From Pomacea canaliculata (lineage: Eukaryota > Mollusca > Gastropoda > Architaenioglossa > Ampullariidae), in contig NC_037595.1 of assembly GCF_003073045.1 (NCBI RefSeq), forward strand, positions 9,384,345 through 9,448,344: DNA of 64,000 nucleotides, written 5' to 3'. This document shows, one piece after another, positions 1-11,700 of this stretch (positions are counted from its first letter, which is position 1; every line of letters starts with the position of its first letter). The notes under the pieces are model-generated. The model was not told the DNA's origin and ran no database searches. It saw only the letters and a list, made by a program, of their open reading frames with translations. The position numbers and the translations under genes were made by a program.

Positions 1-2514
1 ACATTCAGTTGACAGGTAAGGAAATTTTTAGCCATAGTTACAATATCTGCAATACAAGTAGAGCACAGAAGCTTTGAAAAAATATTGGATGGTGATATTT
101 CAGAAAAAGATACCGATTGGTCTTATCACGTACACACTAAGTGCAAATGTTAGTGAATGATATTCTGATTTTCATTTATCCGATCCAACAAGCAGAACAA
201 TATCTAATAAAACCTTTTGTACAAAATGCTCTCATTTTGAATGTTTTACAGCTCAGCAGTATACATCACTGCACGGGGTATGAGCACAGGTCAGCCACTG
301 AAAGTTGAAGAACTTCAAAAGTAAGTCACCTGGACTGACGTCTGCTCACTGCTGTCAGATAATGAGCAGGACTTCTTAACATTCCTTGCTTATTTTACAA
401 ATAAATGCATTTAAAAAGTATAGAGAACGCAAGGGAGAGCATTTACACGATTCCCGATATTCACCGTGTCTTAGTTGTGTGGGTCTTCTGTTCTCGTAGC
501 CATGATACTGAAAAATAAAAATAAAAATATCTAGAACAGTCTTCCTAGTAAATCACGGATTAATTGTGGCTAATAAAAACTGTTTTACAAATCTCACTGA
601 AAATATTTACTTATAGATAACTAAGTCCTAAACTTCCCATTTTTTTACATCATTAGCTTATTGACTTTTTCATTTCATATATATATTTTAATATAAGTAT
701 ACGTAACATAAATTCATGCAGGCAGGAAGTAGAAAGATGCTATTAATTTATATCAAGCATCATGTATTCCTAGCTAATCGTTCAACCTATTTTTAGACAT
801 TAGCTTTCATTATGTATTAATTATTGCTCTGCTTTGACTGTTTACCGCGTGTCCGTTCACAGGCTTGTGGACTCGAAACCTGCAGAAATCGCTGACCTGT
901 TTCGTCAGAATGTCCCTGATGGCACCAATGAGAGGGCAATTGCTGCAGACGACTTCACCACTCCAGTCATCGTCCTCATCGTCATTGCCGCCGTCCTCCT
1001 CATTGCTCTTATTATCGCCACAGTTTTCATTGCAAGGGCTCACAAGAGGTACTCTCGAGACAGTTTCTGTTCCGCAGCTAATTATAACTCACATTTTTAA
1101 AACTTATAATTGTATGAGTTTTATCTAGTTATGGCACCTTCTAACTGTTGAAATTGTGAGATGTGGTTATATTGCTTAGTACTCTTAAAAATATTGCTGT
1201 TAATTTTTGTATACCAATATTTAATTATCTTAAACAATCGTCTCCCACTCATTATAGGCTACGTGTTTTGTATGACAATGTGTCTGTGTGTGTGAACTAA
1301 CGATTATTTGCTATGCATGTGTGTGTGTGTGTGTGTGCGCGTGCTCGCGTGCTAACGTCTGCGTAAAACTGAATGAATGCTTTAAATCTTTGAGATTATT
1401 TTGTTCCATATTTAAGTTTCTCTTTTCATTTGACATTTGCAGCAGAAAACGTAACAAACGCATGTTTAAGAGTCTCTCCACACCAGCCACCTTTTACGAC
1501 ACGGCCAAAACGGACGCCGAGAAGTCGGATGAAAGCATTGGAACTATCAACCCCGCTTTTGTCGACGATGATGAGTCCCAGAGCGTCACGCTGGTCAACG
1601 AAACGGAAGTGACGTCAGTAGCCGACATGCAGTCATTTCATGAAGCTGGCGACAATGACGATGACGTCTCCGAGAACGAAGGGACGGGGCGGCCGCCAGA
1701 TGCCGATAGCGGGGTTCCTAGCGACCGAGAAAACGGACATGGAGATGATGACGACATTGACAACAGTTCTGACGATGGCGGCTCATCTCCTCAGAGTCCG
1801 CACAGCTCCAGATACCTTGAGGCTGTGCTGGACGAACCCTTGCTGAACTCCGCTGACCCCGAACATGACGCCGTCGACGTGACGTCACCCGGAATGTATT
1901 CTGAAGCACTAGAAGCTTTGCTGCTTCCGGTTGATTCCCTCGACAGCGGTCCTCCTGCCGAGCCTCCGGTGGACTTCGATGTTCAGGATAATTATCCGAC
2001 ATTCGCTGAAGAAGAGTTTCCGAAGGAGATCACGGAGGCAGCGCTTCCAATCGCCGAGGCCGAGGTTGGAAGCGACCTTGACCCAGTGACCCCTGAGGAC
2101 GAGGTTGAGGACACCGGCTCACTGAATGGCTTCCTTGGCTTTCGGCTCCCGACTAGGTCCTTCACGCCCCCCATGGTACGCAAGTCGCAGGAGCAGAGGG
2201 AAGAGGAGTTAGAGCCCATGCCGGAAGAGCCCATGCCAGACTACGGCAAGAAAGTTCGCTTCAACTTCCAGGTCACGGAGCACGAGATAACGGACTACAA
2301 CGACAACGATGAAGACCTCGATGAAGATGACAATGACACTGAAAATCCAGCAGATAACGAGGAGTTTCCTATGCCGCCACCACCACTACCACCTCCACCG
2401 CCACCAACTTTATCTACAGACCACAATCTAATCAACGAGTCCAGCGATGACTCGAGAAGAGGCGATGAACATGATCCTAACACAAATGAAGAAGAGGAGA
2501 TAACGTCTTTCTAA
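1..2514 (+). CDS. Protocadherin-like gene, copy 1 (3' end only)
   Basis: This is the 3' end of a cadherin-superfamily adhesion receptor; the rest lies outside the window. Four coding exons are seen: 1-15 (tail of an exon), 252-320, 863-1048 and 1446-2514. They match copy 3 exons 46859-46924, 47299-47367, 47960-48145 and 48509-49565 in order, length and phase; 863-1048 is 186 nt in both. The product ends with a juxtamembrane region, one membrane segment (starting PVIVLIVIAAVLL) followed by basic HKRKRNKR, and a cytoplasmic tail of about 355 residues ending EEEEITSF and a TAA stop. An open frame also runs upstream of 1446, but the start there is intronic: copy 3 fixes the acceptor at 1444-1445. 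Type I membrane topology is inferred from the hydrophobic segment and flanking basic residues. Confidence 0.88.
863..1048 (+). CDS. Copy 1 exon: juxtamembrane and membrane segment
   Basis: The exon is 186 nt and begins in the same phase as its equivalents at 27465 and 47960. It encodes the end of the juxtamembrane domain (VDSKPAEIADLFRQ), a short acidic linker and a hydrophobic helix of about 23 residues rich in V, I, L and A, followed by ARAHKR. The donor is AG|GTACTC at 1049. Confidence 0.88.
1446..2514 (+). CDS. Copy 1 last exon: acidic cytoplasmic tail
   Basis: One long exon encodes the whole intracellular tail. It opens with basic residues (KRNKRMFK), continues as a low-complexity acidic, Ser- and Pro-rich region with NSSDDGGSSP and EALLLPVDS blocks, then a block almost identical in copy 3 (GFLGFRLPTRSFTPP, MPEEPMPDYGK, VRFNFQVTEHEITDY), a polyproline run near 2371-2406 and the C-terminus EEEEITSF. 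The near identity of the middle block in copies 1 and 3, inside otherwise drifting sequence, points to purifying selection or recent gene conversion. I do not recognise a folded domain. The tail is probably a disordered scaffold for cytoplasmic partners (inference). Confidence 0.88.
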
Positions 2515-3125
2515 CGCAAGATTTGGTTATTTGTTTAAGAAACTGTATACATTTTTAGGAAAATACATTTTGATTATAATGAGAAAAGTATCAACTTCTA
2601 CAGACTTTTGTATATTCAGCTTTAATTACTATTTATAATTCCAAAATCTTTAATCTAATTTAACATGGTTTGCATTCGATGAAAACATGTATGATAATAC
2701 GGAGATGAATCACATTATTCAAGTTTTTATTATAGTTTTTTATTATAATAATGTTTATATTGTTTTAAATGTTGCCATAACAAATGTCTCACTAAATTTC
2801 TCAAGACTTCCATCAGTAAAAGCGACAATTTTAAAACACAATTCGCTACATTACTTATCCATTAAGGACTAGGTGATTTAATACTTTAATTATTCACATC
2901 CCCGTAAGTCCTTATTCGTCATTACGATGAACTTGTACCTTACTTTGCATCATAAGCTAAATAATTGTTCATTTCCAGGACTAAATCGTAATGGTACTGG
3001 GTTTATTTTTTTATAACTCTCATCTCCGGTTCTGTCTTTGCACCGAAATATAAAAGTGTTTATAACTGCACCAGTCAGACACGCAATTTGACAAAAATGA
3101 ATATCTTTTAAATAATAAAGAATTT
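2515..3125 (+). terminator. 3' UTR of copy 1 with poly(A) signal
   Basis: No coding exon follows the stop. An AATAAA hexamer lies at 3114-3119 and another at 3452-3457. Parts of this stretch resemble the region after copy 3, for example the GATCAGACACCGTTACATGAAAACG-like piece near 3186 and its partner near 50240. The duplicated unit therefore includes the 3' flank. Which hexamer is used cannot be told from sequence alone. Confidence 0.5.
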
Positions 3126-3219
3126 ACCCGTATTTTTTATAAGGGGATGTATTTTCTTTATTAAAAACCATGTAAAAAAATTAATGGATCAGACACCGTT
3201 ACATGAAAACGTAATACAC

Positions 3220-4639
3220 ACACACATACAGTTAGTCTCTGTCCTTCTTTATCCAACAAACGACAGTTTGAACCAATACAGCAGTATATGTAAACAACTA
3301 TTTTCTACACTTTATGGCGGCGGTAACAAATTTGTTCAAATGAAGACAGCTTCACGGCGTTTTAACATCTGGCCACAGACTAGGTACCGGCTCACATGCC
3401 TTCAACATATTTCATGGAGTATCCGGAACAGAAATATCACTTTTAAATCACAATAAAGAACAAATTTTTGTCGTTTATTCAGAGTGTCTTTGGTTTGTGT
3501 GATGGGGAGAATAATTGTATTTTCTGAGAATAATTGGTGCCCGGCATGAGAATCAGGAAGCCACGCGCGTTGGCCATGTTCCATGAGTGTTGTGAAACTT
3601 TATTTGATGGTTGGGTCAGATTTTGCGCTGGCATTTTGATAACCCTTATCTGTATGAGGGAGCTTATAAATGTTAGAAAGTGAGAGGACACTTTATTTAT
3701 GACCAGCAGATAAGGACGCCCTGCCAGTCAACATGGGTCAAGACACATGCACCACGTGACATCCGAGAGAAAAACACGAATTTGCTGTCCTCGTATCTTC
3801 GAGGTAAGGGTAGCAAAGTTTTCTAGACACCATGCTTCGCGACGGAGCTTGAAGCAGGAATGCGCGTGTCCACGTGCCATATGAGAGGTCAAGGCCGGTT
3901 GTTATAGCAATTAACCTACTGCTAATTGCTTATTGGTTCTTTTAGAACTAGAGGCTAGCAATGAATGGGAGTCTTTGACTGGAATGACTTTCAACTTAAA
4001 GTCATTAATTCTGGTGATGAGTATCTGATTCTCCTAGTCGCTGTTCATTCTCATCCTAACCAAGCTCCCAACAGAACTGTCAGTGTGTTTAACAAAACAA
4101 CACTGCTTGACCTTTCGAACTCATTTTTGTATTCAAATCAAAATAGGGTTATTTCCACACAAAAACGTTAACAGTATTGTCAACGATATTTGATTATTAG
4201 ATATAGAGCGTGCATCAGAGGTAATATTATTAAAGAAGAGTCGTTGACAATATCAATCCATATTAATTTCTCACTCTTGCCCCCGATCTCAAATAAGCCA
4301 GACGTGAAGGGACATGTTAGTAACAACCTCACTACAAAACACAATACTGTACACTTTTTCCTCACTGAGGCAAGGTGGGTTAGAGGTAAAGTGATTGAGT
4401 TTGTGTCCCTATGTCGTGACGTGCGACCAAGAAAACACAAAGTCATGTGTGCAACTTAAAAATTAAAGCTGCTCGATTATTGACATGGAAGTGCGGGTAA
4501 TTTATGTCCTAATGTGATTTTTTCAGTGCTGATTGTTAACCTTTGCAACAAGGAAGGGAAGAATCGCCAAGAAGATATTCTGCAGGGGTGGTTGGTAAAC
4601 ATTTTGCCTGCACTAAATTGTATTGGGGTGGGGGTCACA
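3220..4639. other. Spacer between copies 1 and 2; upstream part of the duplicated unit
   Basis: No coding exon is visible. From about 3681 to 3965 the sequence matches 28541-28685 upstream of copy 3 (shared blocks around GGACACTTTATTTATGACC, ATGAGAGGTCAAGGCCGG and GAGGCTAGCAATGAATGG). The boundary of the duplicated unit therefore falls between about 3220 and 3680. Open frames on both strands here are short and unsupported. Confidence 0.55.
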
Positions 4640-4873
4640 TTGGCCTACTGAGCTTGGGTGGGTGATACGAAAGTCCAGCCCACACTTGTCATCAAAACCA
4701 GGAAGACAGACAGTACTTGCTGTTAGTGGTGTCTTGCTGAAGGCTGACGAGAACAGGACAAGTCATTCTGCTTTCTTTTAAAAACAAGGACAAATAGAAG
4801 AATCAGCCTTTTCTTGATTCCAGATTTGGAGTTCAATTTTTCCGGGACAGATGTGTTTCAGGTTTTCAGAAAG
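4640..4873 (+). promoter_or_regulatory. Putative first non-coding exon and promoter of copy 2
   Basis: This block is similar to 29440-29663 upstream of copy 3, including AGACAGACA, a GGCTGACGA/GGCTGGCGA block and a GTGTTTC block. Both end at a plausible donor (AAAG|GTGATA at 4874; ACAG|GTAAAA at 29664). Copy 2 and copy 3 each have a good acceptor just before the signal-peptide exon (8085 and 31315), so a spliced leader exon upstream is needed. The transcription start is not defined and no clear TATA box is seen. Confidence 0.35.
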
Positions 4874-5252
4874 GTGATAGCTTTCTCGTTTTTTTCGAGG
4901 ACTGTTTAGAAGACCTCAAACTTGGCAAGTGAGTAAATATTTGTAGGTTTCCATACATACACATGATGCTGTCGCTGAAAGTGTTGGTGATTATCCATAG
5001 GTCGATGCGTTGTAAAAGCCCAGAGTTTGTAAAATTCGTCATTCAAATCATCACTGTATTAGATATAAATCAACTACCTGTGATCCCCTTTGGCAGCATC
5101 TGATCACTTAATGTATTAGAAAGGTTTTATAGCTTTATATGGCTCTAGAGCCCGTTCTTGTGAGGGCTGCGCACAGTACAATATATTATTTCACAAATTA
5201 TTGGAGTAAGTTATCGATTATTGGTAAATGTGAAAGGTTACTTATGCCGTAG

Positions 5253-6803
5253 CAGGGCTTCTGCTAAGGCTAAATTCTTTGGGGTCCCAGGGACCCCTTC
5301 CTCAGATTTCTAAGGGGTCCCAGGCTAACTCTAAGGGGTCCCTTTACAATGTGAAAAAAATCAACAAATCAACATACTTTGTTCAACTGCCTTTCAGGCA
5401 CACAAAGCACTGTAATGTCTAGTCAGAAGCGGCAAGATTTCTGTGTCATGATGTCTGTGCAAGCATCTGTGATGAGCTTATGCTCACTGTACTTGGGGTG
5501 CTCACTTTCTTTCCGTTTCTAAGGCAATGAATTTAACCACGCTGTCAACGACATCTTTGAAATAAGTTAAAAAAGCTGCACCTGGTGGTGGATGGGAGAG
5601 GATGTATGAAAGTATGAATGCCTCAGATGCCATCATTCAAAAGGAAGTTCTCGACCGTAACCTGGCAATTAATAAGTTAGTGAGAACTAGAGTTGTAAGA
5701 AACATCAACGAGAGGTGGCACGTTGCTAAAAGTATCAAAGTTGGGATAAAAAAAACAACAAACTGGTGCAAGGTAGAAAAGCGAACCTCGGCAAGACGTG
5801 ACGCCCACAGCTCAGTGACATTCAGTGGAATCTGAATGTTACGTAAATCATGAGATGAAGGGGGATCGAAGGTGTTTGAAACTGTACAAATAAATTAAAC
5901 GAGTTTCAGTTGCAAACTATATTTAGCAAAAAACGCCTTTCTCAGCCGACTAGTACTTGATGTAGAGTCTAAGAAAAGTGAGGCGAAACGGCTTCTATCT
6001 GAACATACTGTCTTTCCTTACATCTTTCTTTACTCATAAGAGGGGATAATAATATTTAATACTTTCAGTTCATTCCTCCTGATGACTGACCTAAAGTACA
6101 CCTCGGTTTGAGTTCAATCTTTGAACTTTTACAAATGGCCAACAATTCACGACTGCAACATAGTGCCCCCACTGTGTCTTTCTTCGCTTATCTAACCCGA
6201 CCATTATGCGATCAATTCAGTTGTTTTTATGCTTGTGTAATTTGCGCTGTTCATTCTTCTCTCCTTTATAAATTCTAGTTTTTTTTGTTTGTGGAGAATA
6301 CAGTCAGTCCTAACCCCGACAGAATGTTCAGATAGAAGTCGTTTCGCATTAACGCTCAGACCCTACCGCAACTCCGCAAGTACTGGGTGAGGGAGACGAT
6401 TTATTGCCATGCTAGTCGGCAGTGCCTGTGATGTCCACCCCGCCTTTTGTCCGGGTAGTAATTGAAGACGACTGGCCGATGGCAGTCTGTACCTCGTGTA
6501 CTCCTACCTTCCCTCGCACGGGCGATACCACTCACTACCCCCCGGTGGGAAGATATCGGCCTTTAATAGAACTCTTCTTGGTAAGGGAAAACAAACTCAA
6601 TGCAAGGGAAGTTACTCTCGCCTTGCAGCAGACGACAACAATAGGTTGGTCTACGACGTCAGACACTACACTTACCCAATTTTGTATCTGTTCTTCGCCC
6701 AAATTTGAAGGGGTCCCCTGGGACCCCATTGATGAAAATTGAAGGGGTCCTCCGAACTTTTAATGCGTACTGTACGCAATTTTCTGCGTAATCAGAAGCC
6801 CTG
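5253..6803. mobile_element. hAT-like DNA transposon, apparently non-autonomous
   Basis: The element is bounded by 11-bp terminal inverted repeats (CAGGGCTTCTG at 5253-5263, its complement at 6793-6803) and by a direct duplication GCCGTAG at 5246-5252 and 6804-6810; extending to 8 bp gives one mismatch, as is usual for old hAT insertions. Near both ends lie palindromes built of GGGGTCCC/GGGACCCC (5281-5297, 6710-6727). A short open frame at 5602-5835 contains the motif RWHVAKSIK, which resembles from memory a transposase-like family of animals; this is unverified. No complete transposase is present. The equivalent place upstream of copy 3 is uninterrupted. Assignment to hAT rests on TIR form and TSD size only. 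Confidence 0.75.
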
Positions 6804-6810
6804 GCCGTAG

Positions 6811-8085
6811 GAATGTTTTTTCTTCTAGTTTAGCTGAAAGAAGAGTGGGTTCACTGGTTCCTTTTTCAATAAATGGACTATTTCTAGAATGTAAATGTTA
6901 TCACACTTTACCTTAGGAATATTAACTAATCTGTTATCGGAGACTTTTTATTACCATTTAATATTGTTTCACATTTTGGTAAGTATGCAATTTTGCATGT
7001 AGGTGTTTATTATTGTATTGTATGTGTAGTCGGTAATAGCAGATGCATGTGTATTATATTTATGTCTTAATATGTATAATACGAATGCTGGCTTTAGCTT
7101 GATACATTATATTTACAATGTTGCTTATTAAGAATGGTGAAAAAAATTATTTTTACCGCCTGTCCTCACAAAAGTTTGCAATGCTTTGCTATCGGCCTGG
7201 TACACAGCCCAAAAGAAACGCCCAGTGTACATGATTTATTGTTGATCTGAAATGCTAGCTGCAAATTCAAAATATACAGCATATCTTATCAGTCAACATG
7301 TATTACACAGCAACAACGTGCAGAACTGAGCGCGTGGGGTACTTCCTGTTCTCTTCAGAGGGCATACATTTTGTATCGGATCGGGATTTTTCTAACTGTT
7401 CCAACTTTTGTTCCTTAAATTTCTGCCTCAATGTTCTTCTTTCTCGCCATTTCGAGGTTTAAAGTCTCCCCCACACCTGCTCCTTGTAATAAAAGGGAAA
7501 GAGTGTTTACCTGCCTACCCCACTGTGCAACACTACGACACTCCGCAAGTACACTCCGTTGGTTAGCTTGATTGGAAAGTGCATCCACCTAGGATATTAT
7601 TTTGCATCAAATGGTGAAGAGTGTTAAGGAGGTCGGAGTAGCTGAAGAAATCTCCCAGTTGTAAAGGCATTGAATAAATGCTACATATGGGGAAGATCGA
7701 GGAAATAATCGCATATATTACTTTCCTAAGTATTTTAAAAGCGGTATTTTGTTCATGTTCGTGTGATGTAAGACTTGTGTCACTAAATAACAGAAGGGTA
7801 GAGGAGAAAGTCCCACCGCAGGGTGGTGCGGTGCAGTTAACAGATGTATTGGCTGTGACCTACCCTACTGTAGGCTCAGCCCACACCCAACGTATTCTGT
7901 GCGGGGTGCAAGGTTGTGGCGGATGCACTCCACCCGATCAACGGCCTACTTTGTCTTATAACCTCTGGGGTTTGGTCAGAGCCAGAACTTCCCGGTTGAG
8001 AAACAGTGTCAAGGCCTGAGTTAAGATGCATTTTATTGCAGTTATATCTCAGTATGATGTTATACTTTAACTGCTCTTGTTTCAG
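6811..8085. other. Leader intron / 5' flank of copy 2
   Basis: No coding exon is supported. The stretch 7140-7300 resembles 30350-30520 upstream of copy 3. A GC-richer patch at about 7795-8015 contrasts with the AT-rich surroundings and has no match upstream of copy 3, so it may be an old repeat insertion. At 7560-7575 a tRNA A-box-like string (TAGCTTGATTGG) hints at a SINE head, but no B box or tail could be paired with it. Confidence 0.3.
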
Positions 8086-8741
8086 GTGAGCCCACTCTAC
8101 GACGCATATGTGACAAAAATGAACATCGTCGTTTTCATCATTGGTATAAATTTACTTGACAATAACAACAGTTATACTTTGATGTTTGATTTTTATATGC
8201 TCTTTGCTTCTTTCTTTCCTTGCTTCTTTCTTTCAATCATTTTTCATTCTTTTCATCTATTTTTTGGGTTATTTTCTTCCTTCTTTTTCTTTATTTTAAT
8301 CTTTATTTATGTCTCCTTCTCTCAATCTTTCTTCTTCTTTTTATTCTGTTTCTTCTTCCTTCCCATTCTTTAGCAACTTTTCAAGCTGTCTTCTAATAGA
8401 CATGAGCCTTGCATCCCCTGCAATATTCATTATTTGATGCCAGTTTCCATGGGTTGAAAATACACAAATACACATGATTTCTCAGGTCACCTACAATTAT
8501 TTCTTTTGAAAAATTATGAATTTTTGTTTTATTTTGTCTGATTGCTAATCCATGTATCTGGTGGACTTCAGGACAAAATCTTTCGGATGATTCTAGTATT
8601 TTACAGTTTTTCAAGATATCAGCGTAGCCTGAAAATGTGTTTCAGCGGTCTTGTGTAGCCCGGTTTTCTCACAGTATGGTTGTTTTCTCAACTACAGTAC
8701 AGCAGTTTACACTGTTGATATACCCGAAACTATTAAAGCTG
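8086..8741 (+). CDS. Copy 2 signal-peptide exons (8086-8143, 8646-8741)
   Basis: The acceptor TTTCAG at 8080-8085 opens an exon whose ATG at 8119 begins MNIVVFIIAVLCSPVFSQ. This matches copy 3 MKILVFILAALCRQVSSQ, with likely cleavage before the Gln of QYGC. An upstream ATG at 8108 is closed at once by TGA, so 8119 is the start. The second exon begins after TTTCAG at 8645; that acceptor keeps phase and aligns every residue with copy 3 through IPETIKAG. Confidence 0.8.
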
Positions 8742-11700
8742 GTGAGACTTTTAAATGCAAATTGCTAATTGCATGAAGTATGTAGTATATTCTTAGTTAA
8801 AGATGATTAATGTACTTCGGGCGCTTAAAAGTTTCAGAGAAACGCTCGACAATTTACTATTTAGTTTATATGTTTATGTGTAAAGCATGATAAGAAGTCT
8901 CTTTCATATATTTAGACATACATTAACAGATTTAAGTTATCGTGATCGGTATCCGACACCACGCTTTCTTTGAGAACTATAATTTATGTAATCGGATATG
9001 AGAGACGATTCGTGAACGACGCTGAAATTTACAGTAAATTGAGTTTGATGACATCAGTCGGTGTTTACAAAACACAGTCTGTATGAGAGGACGGAACTCT
9101 GTGTGTGCGCGCGCGCTCACTCAATTTTGTATTTTTGCCCTATACTTTCTATTGTTTGCTGTTTCCCGTTTTACAGGTGACGTTTTGTTAACAGTTTTCA
9201 CTACTGATAACATAACTATAGAGGATGCTGGTTTCAATCTGATAATGCCATTTTTTATTGAGCTGCAATTAGTTTCCTTGCAACAAGGAGAGCACGTTTA
9301 TAATGTGATATCAAAAACCAGCGTGACCGAACTTGACTACAATACAGTAGGTGTTTATTTTCCTTTAAATATTTTTACGTTTGTAAACAATTGATTTGAA
9401 CGTTTTTGCTCTGATACAGTATATTTACATATTGTATTAAGATTTGGAACTAGAAGGTGACTAAAGTATTAGCTTCAAAAGGAGTACTACAGGGAAGATG
9501 GTGCCTTTGTGTGATGTAGATTTTGAAATAATCTAGTCCAAGGTGATGTTATTTAATTCGGACATAAAGTTCTGTTTGTTATTTTTGTTGATACAGCTTA
9601 AAACTGGCATGTATATAATGTTTACCTAAAAATAAAATTAATTGCAGACGCTGTGTCACATGTCTCGATATTGGGCTTTTAATTTGGTCTGCCTGTCATC
9701 TCCGTCAAATGAGGTAAACAATACTGAGTAATTTATTTCTAAGTACGTAGTTTTATTACACTATGTCAAAAGGGGTCTATCCTCCGACGGAAATAAAATT
9801 TAAATACGTGAAGCTCTGCAAACTATTTGCTTGTGCTCTTTCCAACTGGTTGAACTTGAGAGTTTCGACTGGTATGTAATGTGATAGCTGATGATCTATT
9901 GTACACTCAAAACTTGTAGTAGTGTTTGTTTTGTCTCCTCAGTAATATATATATACGGTCACTAAAATCACACGTAAACGCGGTTTGAAAATAAATTAGT
10001 TAAGCTTAAATAATAAAAACTAAGATCTTTCACAAATCTCAGAAATAATTTCTGCTGGTAAATACATGTATACCGATTTATGCGCATAAGAAATTAATGA
10101 CAAAGTACTGTTACATATGTGTATAACAAGTTCTATAATATTTAATTGTACAATAAAACAAAAACATGCGTATTTAAGAACTTACTTTCCAGAATTAATA
10201 TTCCAAATAATACTATCAGTTATTTGAGTATTTAGTCTGCTACACTGTTTGACCCAGATGAGAAGCTTGTATGACAGCAGTTGAAGTCTTTTTTAGTGGT
10301 TTACAGTATATTCTCTCTGAAAAGATAAGGAAGAAAGAATATAAATATGCCAAAGCTTGACTAAGAACATTATCATTACACACACACTCTCTCTCTCTCT
10401 CTCTCACACACATTTTTTCTTTCATGAGATGACATGATTTGAAACATGATGTAAAACAATGAAGTTATGTTTCATTTACTGCAGTTGTTTGTGGAAGTAA
10501 CTGACCAAAAACAGAAAAGGAAATGTTTTAAACTTTAAATGTGCCGTTTGCTATTCTAAAAGCCATTTCCTGTAGGATAAAGCAGTAAACTAGAAAAGAC
10601 GAATAAGAAAACAAATCGCTACTCTATATATAGTCATAAATATAAAACATTCTGGGGAAAATGTCGATTCTGCTGGATATTTTGTTTCAGCTATGAAGAT
10701 AACTATACGTTTTAATTTGAACTGCTTATTTTCTGCGAGTTTCAGGTTTACATTATGTTTGCAGTGAACTACACTGATGACTACGATCCTGTGTGGACAC
10801 AAAATCTCACACTCTCAGCACCAGAGGTATTTTGTGTGGTGTGGTTTATCTTTGTATTGTATCAGCACAATGCTGTTTGCTTCTCTTTAGAATAAAGTTT
10901 TTGTATAAGAGAAAAACTAGTCTGCTAAAAATACCATTTCACATTATCTTTGTAAGATTCACAAAGATGCGAGGAAAATACAATATGATTTTATACACAC
11001 TTTAAAACGAACCAGGCAATAATGTCAATAGTCTCTAGTTCTAAAATGCTTTAATGTCCTTACTAAGGAAAAATATCAACAGAAATTCTTCATTGAAATC
11101 TTTAGATGTTGAGATAATTAAAGAGAGAAGCATTTAGGTTTAGTTTTCAAACACGAAACAACAGTTTCATGACGATTATTAATGTTTTAAGGAGTCGTTT
11201 TGGCAACTTCTGTCCTTCTGTCTACAGCTTGCACCTATCAATACCTCGATTACAATTTTGTCACAAATCGAAGGTCTTTACACGGATCAGGACTGTGCAA
11301 GTCCGAACAGTCGTTCACCATTCTATTCTATTCAGGTTGGATTTAAATGTCTATGTTAATTTGATAACATCATTGCGTTTTGTGTTATGATGTTTACTGA
11401 TAATTATGTTATAATCATCTACACGTGTAAAATATTTTGCTTAGACAGTGTGCGTAATTTGTAAATATGCCAGTATAACTTTTGATTGTCGAATATTATC
11501 TAAATTTTGTTTCCGTTAGCTGATGTTACAGACAAAATGTGAAGCAATAAGTAAAGAAAAAAACTCGTTCCTCAAATAAAATGTAAGCAAAGCCGCTTCA
11601 CTTTGTTTGCATAAGAAGGTTCCATTATCAGCTTTAAGTGGTCAAAGACGATGAGTCACGAGTATTATTAATCTAAGTATATGCAAATGGTTAAAGACAA

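Noticed and set aside
1288-1445. Upstream start for the copy 1 tail protein
   Set aside because: The stretch is TG-rich intron; copy 3 and phase place the exon start at 1446.
6422-6742. 106-residue open frame near the right end of the transposon
   Set aside because: No recognisable transposase motif; it runs into the terminal palindrome sequence.
8077-8373. 98-residue Phe-rich hydrophobic open frame
   Set aside because: It reads across the signal-peptide exon donor into a T-rich intron; low-complexity sequence.
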